DNA of 20,155 nucleotides from Thiopontia sp013349825 (GCA_963981015.1 CAXCCG010000051.1:1-20155), one strand, 5' to 3'. Shown: positions 1 to 7,817, counted from the stretch's first letter. Translations and numbers: made by a program. The notes: generated by a model from the sequence alone, not told the origin.

Positions 1-116
1 CCATGACCTCATCAGCGGATTTGGTTACTGTGCCGCCAGAATTGATGTCCAAGTTTCAGATTAGTTTCTTTTCTGATCCAGTGGACGCGGCGTTTAAGGC
101 GCTGGGGGTAAATTAA
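1..116 (+). CDS. C-terminal end of a BrxL-like (Lon-related BREX) protein, partial
   Basis: A frame open from the window edge ends at TAA 114-116. The last 37 codons read as a tail containing PPELMSKFQISFFSDPVDAA and finishing KALGVN. From memory this closely resembles the extreme C-terminus of BrxL, the Lon-like AAA+ protein usually encoded last in type I BREX phage-defence operons, whose members end in a similar SFY-DPVDAVFKALGV tail. The body of the protein lies outside the window, so neither ATPase nor protease-like domains can be checked. If right, the 3' end of a BREX island lies immediately to the left. The next gene is convergent, with 32 bp between stops and no clear terminator. Confidence 0.5.
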   Translation, partial: MTSSADLVTVPPELMSKFQISFFSDPVDAAFKALGVN

Positions 117-148
117 GACTGCTCCACATCTATGTCAGTTATTACGGC

Positions 149-556
149 TTACACCTCGAGACAAACACCCAGTTGCTCAGCAGCACTGCGCATCTTTTTA
201 TCCAGTGTTGCGAGTGGCAGGTTCTCACTCTGTGCAAGATAGAGATAGGTCGCATCGTAGCTGGTGACTTGGTGTTGCTGTGAAAATAGCAACAGCTCAT
301 GGTTGTTGATCAATGGGTGTTTGTTGTAGGTGGTGATGTTGAGTGGGCTGATGGTTTGCAGAATATGAGACACTTGCTGTTCGCTTATTTGCTTCTTCCG
401 TTGCGCTATCAGTAGTACATTCATCACCTCTAGGTGCCAGAGTGGAGGGACAATAGCCTGCTGTTCGATCAGTAGATCCAGTACGCGCCCAGCGTAGTGA
501 TCCTCTTCATCTGGCAGGCACCAAGCCAGTGTAACGGAGCAGTCGAGTACAAACAT
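149..556 (-). CDS. vapC: PIN-domain ribonuclease toxin, VapC family
   Basis: A 135-residue protein with the layout of a PIN nuclease toxin. The acidic residues that bind Mg2+ in this family are visible at D5 (FVLDCSV), E43 (WHLEVMNVL), D101 (SYDATYLYLA) and D119 (LATLDKKM). Such toxins cut tRNA or other RNA when the partner antitoxin is lost. Its ATG overlaps the last base of the antitoxin TAA by one base, the usual translationally coupled arrangement. The length is normal for the family and all four acidic positions are kept, so the toxin is probably active. The RNA target cannot be predicted from the sequence. Confidence 0.9.
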   Translation of the reverse strand: MFVLDCSVTLAWCLPDEEDHYAGRVLDLLIEQQAIVPPLWHLEVMNVLLIAQRKKQISEQQVSHILQTISPLNITTYNKHPLINNHELLLFSQQHQVTSYDATYLYLAQSENLPLATLDKKMRSAAEQLGVCLEV

Positions 557-789
557 TAGAGACGACCTGTAGTGCGGTATTCGCCAATCTCTTTCTGGGT
601 CAAGTTGAGTTTTTTCAGTGCTTTGACGGCCTCAACGGCAGCTTTTGGATCCGTAGACTCTTCGCTGTAAGGGATGATCTTTGCGATCACCTTTTTGTGT
701 TTGGTAATCAGTATCTCCTGTCCCTCCTCCACTTCTCGAAGGACTCCGGCAAAGTGGGTTTTTGCCTCGTTCGATTGCATAGTTAGCAT
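556..789 (-). CDS. Phd/YefM-family antitoxin of the PIN toxin
   Basis: A 77-residue protein starting MLTMQSNEAKTHFAGVL, with the N-terminal Phd/YefM DNA-binding fold pattern (a short strand, then a helix with the EAK-F-VL signature, then GQEILITKHKKVIAKIIPY). The C-terminal part (AVEAVKALKKLNLTQKEIGEY) is a charged tail expected to wrap the toxin. It is first in a two-gene operon with vapC. An AGGAG at 797-801 on the minus strand lies 7 bases before the ATG at 789. ATG 780 (MQSNEAK) is an alternative start, but the Shine-Dalgarno spacing favours 789. It should neutralise VapC and repress its own promoter through the inverted repeats just upstream. Confidence 0.87.
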   Translation of the reverse strand: MLTMQSNEAKTHFAGVLREVEEGQEILITKHKKVIAKIIPYSEESTDPKAAVEAVKALKKLNLTQKEIGEYRTTGRL

Positions 790-850
790 GACTGGTCTCC
801 TGAAATTCTTTATTTAGACCAGTCTATACCGGTTGAATTGTGTGTCAACC
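790..850 (-). promoter_or_regulatory. Toxin-antitoxin promoter and operator inverted repeats
   Basis: Two inverted repeats are visible. Perfect 9-bp arms GACTGGTCT (790-798) and AGACCAGTC (816-824) are 17 bp apart; one arm abuts the antitoxin ATG and overlaps its Shine-Dalgarno. A second pair, GGTTGA (831-836) and TCAACC (845-850), covers the minus-strand -35. On the minus strand TTGACA (848-843) is followed after 16 bp by TAGACT (826-821), a plausible sigma70 promoter. The first repeat could be an operator, or an mRNA hairpin hiding the ribosome site, depending on where transcription begins. Confidence 0.5.
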
Positions 851-897
851 ACTCTGTTAGGATCATGTAGTAGCAACAATTGGATCGATACTTCTGA

Positions 898-926
898 TTG
901 ACCTCACTGTAATGGGTGAATATGGT
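898..926 (+). promoter_or_regulatory. Putative sigma70 promoter of nifJ
   Basis: TTGACC (898-903) and TATGGT (921-926) are separated by 17 bp, leaving a leader of about 25-30 bases before the nifJ ribosome site AAGGAG (944-949). It is a good match by spacing, but the call rests on sequence alone. Confidence 0.4.
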
Positions 927-957
927 TGGCAATAGATTAAACCAAGGAGCATGAGTG

Positions 958-3900
958 ATGGCAATGATGGATGGAAACGAGGCGGCAGCACGGATTGCAC
1001 ACCAGACCAATGAGGTGATTGCGATCTATCCCATTACTCCAGCATCACCTATGGGGGAGCTATCCGATGCCTGGTCTGCCGCAGGACGAGAGAATATCTG
1101 GGGCAGTGTGCCTAAGGTGATCGAGATGCAGAGTGAGGCGGGTGCCGCTGGTGCCATCCACGGTGCGTTGCAGAGCGGGGCACTGTCTACCACCTTTACA
1201 GCCTCGCAGGGGCTGCTTCTGATGATCCCCAATATGTATAAGATTGCCGGAGAGCTCACTCCAACGGTGTTTCATGTCTCCGCTCGTACTATCGCTACCC
1301 ATGCGCTCTCGATCTTTGGTGACCACAGTGATGTGATGGCGGTGCGTGGTACTGGATTTGCGATGTTGGCGGCCAGTTCGGTGCAGGAGGCGCATGACTT
1401 TGCGCTGATTGCGCAGTCGGCTTCACTCTCTTCCCGAATTCCATTTCTCCACTTCTTCGATGGTTTCCGTACCTCGCATGAGATCAACCAGGTTGATGAA
1501 ATCGGGCTGGAGGCGATCCACGCAATGATGGGGGAGGCGCGGGTCCAGCAACATCGACAGCGTGCAATGAACCCTGACCACCCTGTGGTACGGGGAACCT
1601 CACAAAACCCGGATACCTTTTTCCAGCAACGCGAATCGATCACCCCATGGTACCAACAGGCCCCCAATATCGTTGAGGCGACTATGGAGCGCTTTGCCCT
1701 GCTAACGGGGCGCCACTATCGCCCCTTTGAGTACCTTGGTGCAGCGGATGCAGATCGGGTGATTATCCTGATGGGTTCCGGTGTCGGTGCGGTAGAGGAG
1801 ACCGTAGAGCACCTGCTCGCAAGAGGGGAGAAGGTGGGGGTGATCAAGGTGCGGCTCTATCGTCCCTTCTCTCCGAATCACCTGTTGGCGGTGCTGCCCG
1901 AAACCGTGAAGCAGATTGCGGTACTGGATCGCATCAAAGAGCCGGGAGCCGATGGCGAGCCACTCTATAAAGATATTGTGACTGCATTGGCGATGCACAG
2001 TGGCTCTGGGGCGCTCTGGCCGCAACCGATGCCAAAAATTGTGGGTGGTCGTTATGGCATCTCCTCCAAGGAGTTTACCCCTGGCATGGTGAAGGCGATC
2101 TTTGATATGTTGGTGATGCAGCCCAAACCCTCGTTCACCATCGGTATTGAGGATGATGTCAGTGGCAGTAGCCTGTCGTGGGACAACAGCTTCCGCCCTG
2201 ATGCGGTAGCGCAGCAGTTCAAGGCGCTCTTCTATGGTCTGGGGAGTGACGGTACCGTCAGCGCCAACCGCAACGCGATCAAGATCATCGGGGAGCACTC
2301 CGACCACTATGGACAGGGCTACTTCGTCTACGACTCCAAGAAGACCGGTGCGGTGACCGTCTCGCACCTCCGTTTTGGTGCTGAACCCATTCGTTCCTCC
2401 TACCTGATTACCCCCGGTGAGGCGGATTTTGTCGCCTGTCACCAAGAGCGTTTTCTGATCCGTTACAAGATGGTGGAGATGGCAAAGCTGGGTGCGGTTT
2501 TTCTGTTGAACTCCAACCAGCCTGCAGACCAGGTGTGGGACACACTGCCGCGCAGTGTGCAGCAGACCATCATTGAGAAACAGCTACGCTTCTATGTGAT
2601 CGATGCCGTGCAGGTGGCAGCAGATGCGGGGATGGGTAAGCGCATCAATACCGTAATGCAGAGCTGCTTCTTTGCGATCTCTGAGGTGCTGCCACGGGAG
2701 GCGGCGATTGCAGCGATGAAACAGGCGGTGCGTGACAGTTATGGCAAGAAGGGGGAGGCGGTGGTGCAGCAGAACTTTGGTGCGATTGATGCGGCGCTCA
2801 ACCACCTCTATCGGGTTGAGGTGCCAGAGCAGGCGACCTCCACCATCACCCTGCCTGCCCCCGTTCCAGCGCAGGCCCCAGAGTTTGTGCAGCAGGTGAC
2901 AGGACGTCTGATTGCCGGAGAGGGGGATCAGCTGCCAGTCAGCGCCTTTCCGCTGGATGGTACCTGGCCGGTGGGTACCACGCAGTGGGAGAAGCGCAAT
3001 CTCGCCTTTGAGATTCCTGTGTGGGATGAGGGTATCTGTATCGACTGCGGAAAATGCCCGTTTGTCTGCCCGCATGCGGCGATTCGTAGCAAGGTGTTTG
3101 ACTTGGAGCATGCTGCGGCCTCACCTGAGGGGTTCAAGTACGCTCCTGTGAAGGGTAAGGAGTTTGCCGCAGAGACCCAGATCAGCTATCAGGTCGCCCC
3201 AGAGGACTGCACCGGTTGCGGCCTCTGTGTGGAGATCTGTCCGGTTCATGACAAGGTGAACCCAGAGCATAAGGCGCTGGATATGGTGCCGCTGGAACCC
3301 GTCCTGTTAGCGCAGGAGAAGTGTAGTTGGGCATTTTTCAAGGGTCTTCCCGAGTATGACCGCACCTTGGTGCGCGCCTCTACCTTGAAAGGGGCGATGC
3401 TGTTCCAGCCGCTGTTTGAGTTCTCTGGTGCCTGTACCGGCTGTGCCGAGACCCCCTATGTGCGTCTTACCAGCCAGCTCTTTGGTGAGCGTATGGTGGT
3501 AGCGAATGCGACTGGCTGCTCCTCTATCTATGGCGGCAATCTGCCGACCACCCCGTGGACCGTCACTACCGAGGGGCGTGGGCCGGCCTGGAACAACTCG
3601 CTGTTTGAGGATAATGCTGAGTTTGGTATGGGGATGCGGGCAGCACTGGATCACCAGCTCGATGAGGTGACAGAGCGGCTACAGGCGATGCGTGAGCAGC
3701 TTGGCGCGGAGCTGGTGGATCAACTGCTGAGTGCAGAGCAGAGCAGTGAGAGTGGGATCTACCAACAGCGCCAGATGGTTGCAGCACTGAGTGATCGTCT
3801 CCATCAGATCGATAGTGATGACGCGCATGCACTGAGTGAGTTAATTGAGGTGCTGGTACGGCGCAGTGTCTGGATCATTGGTGGCGATGGCTGGGCCTAT

Positions 3901-4500
3901 GATATCGGCTTTGGTGGGGTAGACCATGCGTTGGCCTCTGGGCGTGATGTCAATATTCTGGTGCTCGATACCGAGGTCTACTCCAATACTGGTGGACAGA
4001 CCTCCAAGGCGACACCACGTGGTGCGGTGGCCAAATTCTCTGCTGGGGGGAAAACCTCAGCCAAGAAGAACCTCGCCGATATTGCGATCAGTTACGGCAA
4101 TGTTTACGTCGGACAGGTCGCCTACGGGGCCAAGGATATGCAGACCCTGAAGACATTCCTTGAGGCGGAGTCCTACCTCGGTACCTCAATCATCATCGCC
4201 TATGCCCCCTGTATCGCACAGGGTGTAGATATGACGGAGAACCACAGTCGCCAAAGAATGGCGGTAGAGAGTGGTCACTGGCCACTGTTCCGTTATGATC
4301 CGCGTCGGCGAGTGCAGGGTAAGAACCCAATGCAACTCGACTCCAAAAAACCTACGCTCCCCTATGCTGATTTTATGAAAGGGGAGGGGCGTTTCAGTGC
4401 GCTCATGCGTAGTGAGCCAGAGGTGGCTACCGCACTGCAACAGCAGGCGCAGGAGGAGGTGGATGAACGCTTCCAGCGTTATCAGGTGTTGGCTGAGTAG
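958..4500 (+). CDS. nifJ: Pyruvate:ferredoxin (flavodoxin) oxidoreductase, single-chain
   Basis: A 1180-residue homodimer-type PFOR that oxidises pyruvate with CoA to acetyl-CoA and CO2, passing electrons to ferredoxin or flavodoxin in the cytosol. The full domain order is visible: N-terminal thiamine-pyrimidine domain with MDGNEAAARIA and YPITPASPMGE; transketolase-like domain around 260-400; gamma-type domain around 420-610 with GSDGTVSANRNAIKIIGE; two 4Fe-4S motifs starting near residue 694 (CIDCGKCPFVCP and CTGCGLCVEICP); and a C-terminal thiamine-diphosphate domain. That domain has proximal-cluster cysteines in ACTGCAETP (about 825) and ATGCSSIYGG, GGDGWAYDIGFGG near 976, and PCIAQGVDM near 1084. 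Length matches the family. AAGGAG at 944-949 gives better spacing to ATG 958 than to GTG 955. It appears to be transcribed alone. Confidence 0.97.
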   Translation: MAMMDGNEAAARIAHQTNEVIAIYPITPASPMGELSDAWSAAGRENIWGSVPKVIEMQSEAGAAGAIHGALQSGALSTTFTASQGLLLMIPNMYKIAGELTPTVFHVSARTIATHALSIFGDHSDVMAVRGTGFAMLAASSVQEAHDFALIAQSASLSSRIPFLHFFDGFRTSHEINQVDEIGLEAIHAMMGEARVQQHRQRAMNPDHPVVRGTSQNPDTFFQQRESITPWYQQAPNIVEATMERFALLTGRHYRPFEYLGAADADRVIILMGSGVGAVEETVEHLLARGEKVGVIKVRLYRPFSPNHLLAVLPETVKQIAVLDRIKEPGADGEPLYKDIVTALAMHSGSGALWPQPMPKIVGGRYGISSKEFTPGMVKAIFDMLVMQPKPSFTIGIEDDVSGSSLSWDNSFRPDAVAQQFKALFYGLGSDGTVSANRNAIKIIGEHSDHYGQGYFVYDSKKTGAVTVSHLRFGAEPIRSSYLITPGEADFVACHQERFLIRYKMVEMAKLGAVFLLNSNQPADQVWDTLPRSVQQTIIEKQLRFYVIDAVQVAADAGMGKRINTVMQSCFFAISEVLPREAAIAAMKQAVRDSYGKKGEAVVQQNFGAIDAALNHLYRVEVPEQATSTITLPAPVPAQAPEFVQQVTGRLIAGEGDQLPVSAFPLDGTWPVGTTQWEKRNLAFEIPVWDEGICIDCGKCPFVCPHAAIRSKVFDLEHAAASPEGFKYAPVKGKEFAAETQISYQVAPEDCTGCGLCVEICPVHDKVNPEHKALDMVPLEPVLLAQEKCSWAFFKGLPEYDRTLVRASTLKGAMLFQPLFEFSGACTGCAETPYVRLTSQLFGERMVVANATGCSSIYGGNLPTTPWTVTTEGRGPAWNNSLFEDNAEFGMGMRAALDHQLDEVTERLQAMREQLGAELVDQLLSAEQSSESGIYQQRQMVAALSDRLHQIDSDDAHALSELIEVLVRRSVWIIGGDGWAYDIGFGGVDHALASGRDVNILVLDTEVYSNTGGQTSKATPRGAVAKFSAGGKTSAKKNLADIAISYGNVYVGQVAYGAKDMQTLKTFLEAESYLGTSIIIAYAPCIAQGVDMTENHSRQRMAVESGHWPLFRYDPRRRVQGKNPMQLDSKKPTLPYADFMKGEGRFSALMRSEPEVATALQQQAQEEVDERFQRYQVLAE

Positions 4501-4525
4501 GGGTGTTAAAGATGCTCAACGATGC

Positions 4526-4720
4526 TCAACGATACTGCAGTCCACAGTGAAACCGCTCAATTTTTGTCCCCTCTGTGCAGTCAGGCACAGAAGCGGGGGC
4601 AGAAGATGCAGCGCTGGCATTAGAATTTAGGGCGACACCCAGATTGATCATTGCTGCGACTACCACAACGCCTGTGAGTGAACTTAAGGTGTAGATAACT
4701 CTCTTTTCAATCTTGTTCAT
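4526..4720 (-). CDS. Possible small membrane-anchored peptide
   Basis: A 64-residue reading frame beginning MNKIEKRVIY. One hydrophobic segment spans about residues 9-31 (LSSLTGVVVVAAMINLGVAL), then an Ala/Ser-rich linker and a short tail with two cysteines (C48, C59) that could form a disulfide if it faces the periplasm. AGGGAG lies about 8 bases before the ATG, which supports translation. It is convergent with nifJ and divergent from the kinase gene. I recognise no family. The basic N-terminus followed by a hydrophobic stretch makes it more credible than a random frame, but it is short and could be spurious. Confidence 0.42.
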   Translation of the reverse strand: MNKIEKRVIYTLSSLTGVVVVAAMINLGVALNSNASAASSAPASVPDCTEGTKIERFHCGLQYR

Positions 4721-4743
4721 AAATAGACTCCCTGGCTGTATGT

Positions 4744-4760
4744 CACTGCATGGTGCAGTG
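4744..4760. repeat. Perfect short hairpin upstream of the small membrane peptide
   Basis: CACTGCA (4744-4750) and TGCAGTG (4754-4760) form a perfect 7-bp stem with a 3-base loop. No T-run follows on either strand, so it does not look like an intrinsic terminator. It lies in the presumed 5' leader of the minus-strand gene at 4526-4720, next to an AT-rich TATATAG, and may be an operator. The rest of the 381-bp gap (4721-5101) holds the CTTAAG repeat box, a possible leader frame and no other clear gene. Confidence 0.35.
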
Positions 4761-4963
4761 GCTATATAGAAGGGTTACAGCAAGAGGGGTGCCACTCTCT
4801 AAGGGATCTCTTATCTATCGGTGAGGATATTCTAGTGTGCTATATGTATCAATGGGTTGTTTGTGCTGAGTGGTGAGATCTTGACTGCTGTAGTGGGCGG
4901 GAAAGATTCCGCAGGCCTACGTTTGGTCGGTATAACGGTAATCATTGCCGCATTAGTCACCAT

Positions 4964-4996
4964 CTTAAGTCTCTCTTAAGGTGTCATTACTATGAT
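4964..4996 (+). promoter_or_regulatory. CTTAAG-N5-CTTAAG box and -10 upstream of the hybrid kinase
   Basis: Two perfect CTTAAG half-sites (4964-4969 and 4975-4980) are separated by 5 bp, an 11-bp period. This matches the PmrA/BasR-QseB type of box (YTTAAK-N5-YTTAAK) bound by OmpR/PhoB-class response regulators as tandem dimers. TATGAT (4991-4996) is a plausible -10. The 10-bp distance from box to -10 is shorter than I would expect for the best-studied PmrA promoters, so activator versus repressor use is uncertain. Confidence 0.42.
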
Positions 4997-5040
4997 TCTT
5001 CTCTCAGCCCCATCACTGTTGTTGGTTAAAGGGGGTATCG

Positions 5041-5088
5041 ATGTCTAATTTAGAGCCGCCTGATAAGAGGCGATGCCTTGAGTTCTAG
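5041..5088 (+). CDS. Possible 15-codon leader peptide before the kinase gene
   Basis: ATG 5041 opens a 15-codon frame (MSNLEPPDKRRCLEF) ending TAG at 5086-5088. It is preceded by a G-rich stretch (GGGGG) that could act as a ribosome site. The stop codon overlaps the kinase Shine-Dalgarno (AGGGAG 5087-5092), so its translation could couple to the kinase start. A small CGCCT/AGGCG stem lies inside it. Such frames arise by chance, so the call is weak. Confidence 0.22.
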   Translation: MSNLEPPDKRRCLEF

Positions 5089-5101
5089 GGAGCATGATGT
5101 A

Positions 5102-7282
5102 ATGTCTGAAGAACGAAACATACAATCTGGATTGAGTGCTCAAGAGTGGAGTGTCAGCCTCTCGTTACAGAATTTTCTAACTCGAATTGTATTACCGCTG
5201 GTGCTGGTGTTGTCACTGGGTTCATACAGCATGTTTGTCTTTTCTGAGAAGTTGGTTGAGCAGATAATCTTGGATCAGGTGCAGAAGCAGGCTGAGGTGA
5301 TGCTGATCGGAGTGAACCGCCAGCTCTATGTTGATGATGTCCGCCTTGAATCGGGGGTGATGGAGTTGCTGTTTCAGCAGGTGATTGAGGAGAGTAAGCA
5401 GCACTACACCTTTCTGGTGAATGAGATCTATCTGTATGATCGTGATGGCAGAGTGGTCGCCCATTCAGACGGGACGGCTCACCCCCCCAAAGAGATCAAG
5501 GGGAAATATCAACAGGTGCTGGTTGAGGGAACCCCCTACTTAGGGTTGAAAGGCGGCACGGAAAGCAACAGTCGGACAGCGGATATTATTGTGCCGGTCT
5601 CCTATCAAGGCGTGGTTGTTGCAGGCTTGGAGGCGGAGTTGGATCTGATTCAGACAGAGCAGATGATCTCTAAGGCAGATGATGAATTTGAAGAGATGAT
5701 GCAGATCATTATCTTGCTGGTGGTGCTCTCATTTGCGGCAGTGATGTCCTTGTTGCTCTGGTCGAAGCTGGTTCGTCCTGCGCAGAAGCGCCATAAAGTG
5801 ATGCAGGCATCGGTCAATCAGGCCTATGACGAGGTCAGTGCCAAGGATGATTTCCTTTCCAGTATGAGCCATGAGCTACGCACACCGCTCTCTAGCATCA
5901 TTGGTTATGGTGAAGTTCTGCGAGATACGCCACTCAATGCTGAACAAGAGAAGATGATCAGCTCTATGAACCTGGCAGGCAAGAGCCTGCTTGCACTGGT
6001 GAATGACATCCTTGATCTATCTAAAATTTCATCCGGAAAATTTGAGATTGACCGTGCACTGTTTGATTTAAGTGATGTGACTCAAGAGATGAAGATGATG
6101 TTTAAACAGAAAGCAGAGATGCATCATCTACAGTTTGGGTTGGAGGGAGATGTGGCGTGTGCGACGATGCTGGAGGGGGATGGAAGACGAATTGCACAGG
6201 TTTTGATCAACTTGATCGGCAATGCGGTTAAGTTTACATCAGTAGGCGGGATCACCCTCAAGGTTACAACGGAGCCGCCTCAAGAGGTCGCGGGGCAGCA
6301 GGTAGTGCTCTACCATTTTTCAGTCAATGACTCTGGTATTGGCATGAGTCCGGAAGCGCAGAGCCGTCTGTTTAAGGCGTATGAGCAGGCGGATAACACC
6401 ATCTCCAGCCGTTTTGGTGGAACGGGGCTGGGGTTACATATCTCCTGGAAGCTGGCTGAGCTGATGGGTGGAACAATTGTAGTGAGCAGTGTGGAAGGGG
6501 AAGGTTCCACCTTCGATCTGGTGATTCCATTGGTGGTCACTGATCAGCCTGTAATAGTACGTGCATCAAGGCAGCAGCAGTTGGAGAGCCGTCTGCAAGG
6601 GCGGGTGTTAGTGGCAGAAGATACCCCGGAGCTGCAGCTGCTGGAGCGCAAGCTGATTGAGTCAACAGGGGCGGATGTGGAGTTCGCCAATGACGGTGAG
6701 GAGGCGGTTGCGATGGCACTAGAGCAGCCTTATGACCTGGTGCTAATGGATATGCTGATGCCTAAGATGGATGGTGTGGAGGCGACCAGGCTGCTGCGTT
6801 CTACAGGTCTGGAGACTCCGATCTATGCGCTGACTGCCAACGCCATGCAGCACCATCGTGATCAGTTTGATGATGCGGGGTGTGATGGGTTCTTGACCAA
6901 GCCGATTGATCGATTTGCCCTGCTTGAGGTGTTGCGAGCTCATCTTGAAGCGGATGATCGGGAAGGTTCTGCTATAGAGCAGGCCGCATCTGGTTCGCTT
7001 GATGATGTGGTTGATCCAGAGATGATGGAGGTTTTTCTGAGGCGCTTGCAAGAGGCAGCCCAGGAGCTGAAGCAGTACTACGAAGATGGTGCATGGGATG
7101 AGCTGCGGAGAGTCGTCCATACCTTGAAAGGGACGGCTGCCACCTTTGGTTTTCCGGAGATCACTGCGCTGGCAAAAGAGGCGGAGGAGTGTCTGCTGTC
7201 TGAGCAGTGGGATGCTTTAAAAGATGGGGTTGATGCTTTGCAACAAACGATCAAATCTATCTGTTCAGGTAGTGATATGTAA
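5102..7282 (+). CDS. Membrane hybrid sensor histidine kinase (HisKA-HATPase-REC-HPt)
   Basis: A 726-residue phosphorelay kinase. Membrane segments lie near residues 25-49 and 200-224 and enclose a periplasmic sensor of about 150 residues (Cache-like by layout). The cytoplasmic part has a HisKA box with phospho-acceptor H257 in MSHELRTPLSS and HATPase motifs INLIGNAVKFTS, NDSGIGMS and FGGTGLGLHIS. It also has a receiver domain with acceptor D550 in LVLMDMLMPKMDG plus the TAN and TKP signatures, and an HPt domain with H673 in VVHTLKGTAATFGF. All phospho-sites are intact. No separate response regulator is in the window, so the final output partner is unknown. ATG 5102 with AGGGAG 9 bases upstream is preferred over TTG 5078. 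The bacteriohemerythrin follows after 20 bp, so the two are probably co-transcribed. Confidence 0.95.
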   Translation: MSEERNIQSGLSAQEWSVSLSLQNFLTRIVLPLVLVLSLGSYSMFVFSEKLVEQIILDQVQKQAEVMLIGVNRQLYVDDVRLESGVMELLFQQVIEESKQHYTFLVNEIYLYDRDGRVVAHSDGTAHPPKEIKGKYQQVLVEGTPYLGLKGGTESNSRTADIIVPVSYQGVVVAGLEAELDLIQTEQMISKADDEFEEMMQIIILLVVLSFAAVMSLLLWSKLVRPAQKRHKVMQASVNQAYDEVSAKDDFLSSMSHELRTPLSSIIGYGEVLRDTPLNAEQEKMISSMNLAGKSLLALVNDILDLSKISSGKFEIDRALFDLSDVTQEMKMMFKQKAEMHHLQFGLEGDVACATMLEGDGRRIAQVLINLIGNAVKFTSVGGITLKVTTEPPQEVAGQQVVLYHFSVNDSGIGMSPEAQSRLFKAYEQADNTISSRFGGTGLGLHISWKLAELMGGTIVVSSVEGEGSTFDLVIPLVVTDQPVIVRASRQQQLESRLQGRVLVAEDTPELQLLERKLIESTGADVEFANDGEEAVAMALEQPYDLVLMDMLMPKMDGVEATRLLRSTGLETPIYALTANAMQHHRDQFDDAGCDGFLTKPIDRFALLEVLRAHLEADDREGSAIEQAASGSLDDVVDPEMMEVFLRRLQEAAQELKQYYEDGAWDELRRVVHTLKGTAATFGFPEITALAKEAEECLLSEQWDALKDGVDALQQTIKSICSGSDM

Positions 7283-7302
7283 CTGTGACAAGGAGAGTGA
7301 TG

Positions 7303-7704
7303 ATGGATGCGATTGTATGGAATGAGGCAGTACACAGTGTGGGACACCCGTTGATGGATGAGCACCATCAAGTGTTGTTTGATCAGGTGAATCGGTTTGT
7401 GGAGCTTTATTGCCAACCGGACCCCAGCAAAATTGACTACTTTAATGCGCTGGTAGCGCTGTCAGATTTTGTGAATTTCCATTTCAGCCAGGAGGAGAGG
7501 ATGTTGGCGCAAATTGAATATCCCAATCTGGATGGGCAGGAGGCTGAACATACCAAGTTTGTAGATAAGATCGTGGGTTATACCACACGTCTGAATCTAC
7601 AGGATCTGCCCCAACTGACTGAGTTCTTGGCGCACTGGTTGATACAGCATATTCTGGTTGAGGATATGCAGTATAAAGCGCACGTTCAGCGTGCGGCGGA
7701 GTAG
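7303..7704 (+). CDS. Bacteriohemerythrin with one iron-ligand histidine replaced
   Basis: A 133-residue four-helix hemerythrin-like protein (MDAIVWNEAVHSVGHPLMDE at the start), expected to carry a diiron site that binds O2 or related small molecules in the cytosol. Ligands matching the bacterial pattern are H22, H60, E64, H83, H116 and D121. The position expected for the first histidine of the H-x3-H pair after YP is Q79 (YPNLDGQEAEH), so one of the usual seven ligands appears lost. AAGGAG at 7290-7295 points to ATG 7303 (7-base spacing), with ATG 7300 possible. It sits directly downstream of the hybrid kinase, suggesting a role in O2 or redox sensing or O2 delivery. No terminator is evident after it. 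Confidence 0.93.
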   Translation: MDAIVWNEAVHSVGHPLMDEHHQVLFDQVNRFVELYCQPDPSKIDYFNALVALSDFVNFHFSQEERMLAQIEYPNLDGQEAEHTKFVDKIVGYTTRLNLQDLPQLTEFLAHWLIQHILVEDMQYKAHVQRAAE

Positions 7705-7710
7705 ATGGTG

Positions 7711-7788
7711 TCAGCAGATCCTGGGCAGCTGCTCTCCAGTCAGCCAGTCGATCACTCGGCTACCGCCCAGTGTGGTTTCCATCTGCAC
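7711..7788 (-). pseudogene. Relic of a second hypE: last 25 codons and stop
   Basis: The minus strand from 7788 to 7711 encodes GGSRVIDWLTGEQLPRIC and the preceding VQMETTL, exactly the last 25 residues of the intact HypE encoded at 8843-9880. The DNA differs from that copy at 9 of 78 positions. Eight are third-codon changes that leave the protein unchanged, and the ninth is TGA versus TAA at the stop. Similarity ends just past 7788, about 30 bp before a RAYT left end. It is not expressed as a gene, but it shows that a second, functionally constrained hypE end once existed or was imported. Confidence 0.85.
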
Positions 7789-7817
7789 AAGTAATAGGGG
7801 GCAGTTCTTCCGAGGAG

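Noticed and set aside
1060..4150. Several long minus-strand frames inside nifJ (for example 1702-2445, 2584-3111 and 3307-3654).
   Set aside because: They lie antisense to a gene with complete domain coverage, have Arg/His/Pro-rich compositions typical of antisense frames, and show no ribosome sites or family motifs.
4556..4605. GC-rich stem CTGTGC-AGTCAG-GCACAG flanked by CCCC and GGGG after nifJ, considered as a terminator.
   Set aside because: No T-run follows on the plus strand, and on the minus strand it lies inside the small peptide frame.
5222..7416. Minus-strand frames opposite the hybrid kinase (6743-7120 and 7078-7416).
   Set aside because: They are antisense to well-defined REC, HPt and hemerythrin coding sequence with no independent support.
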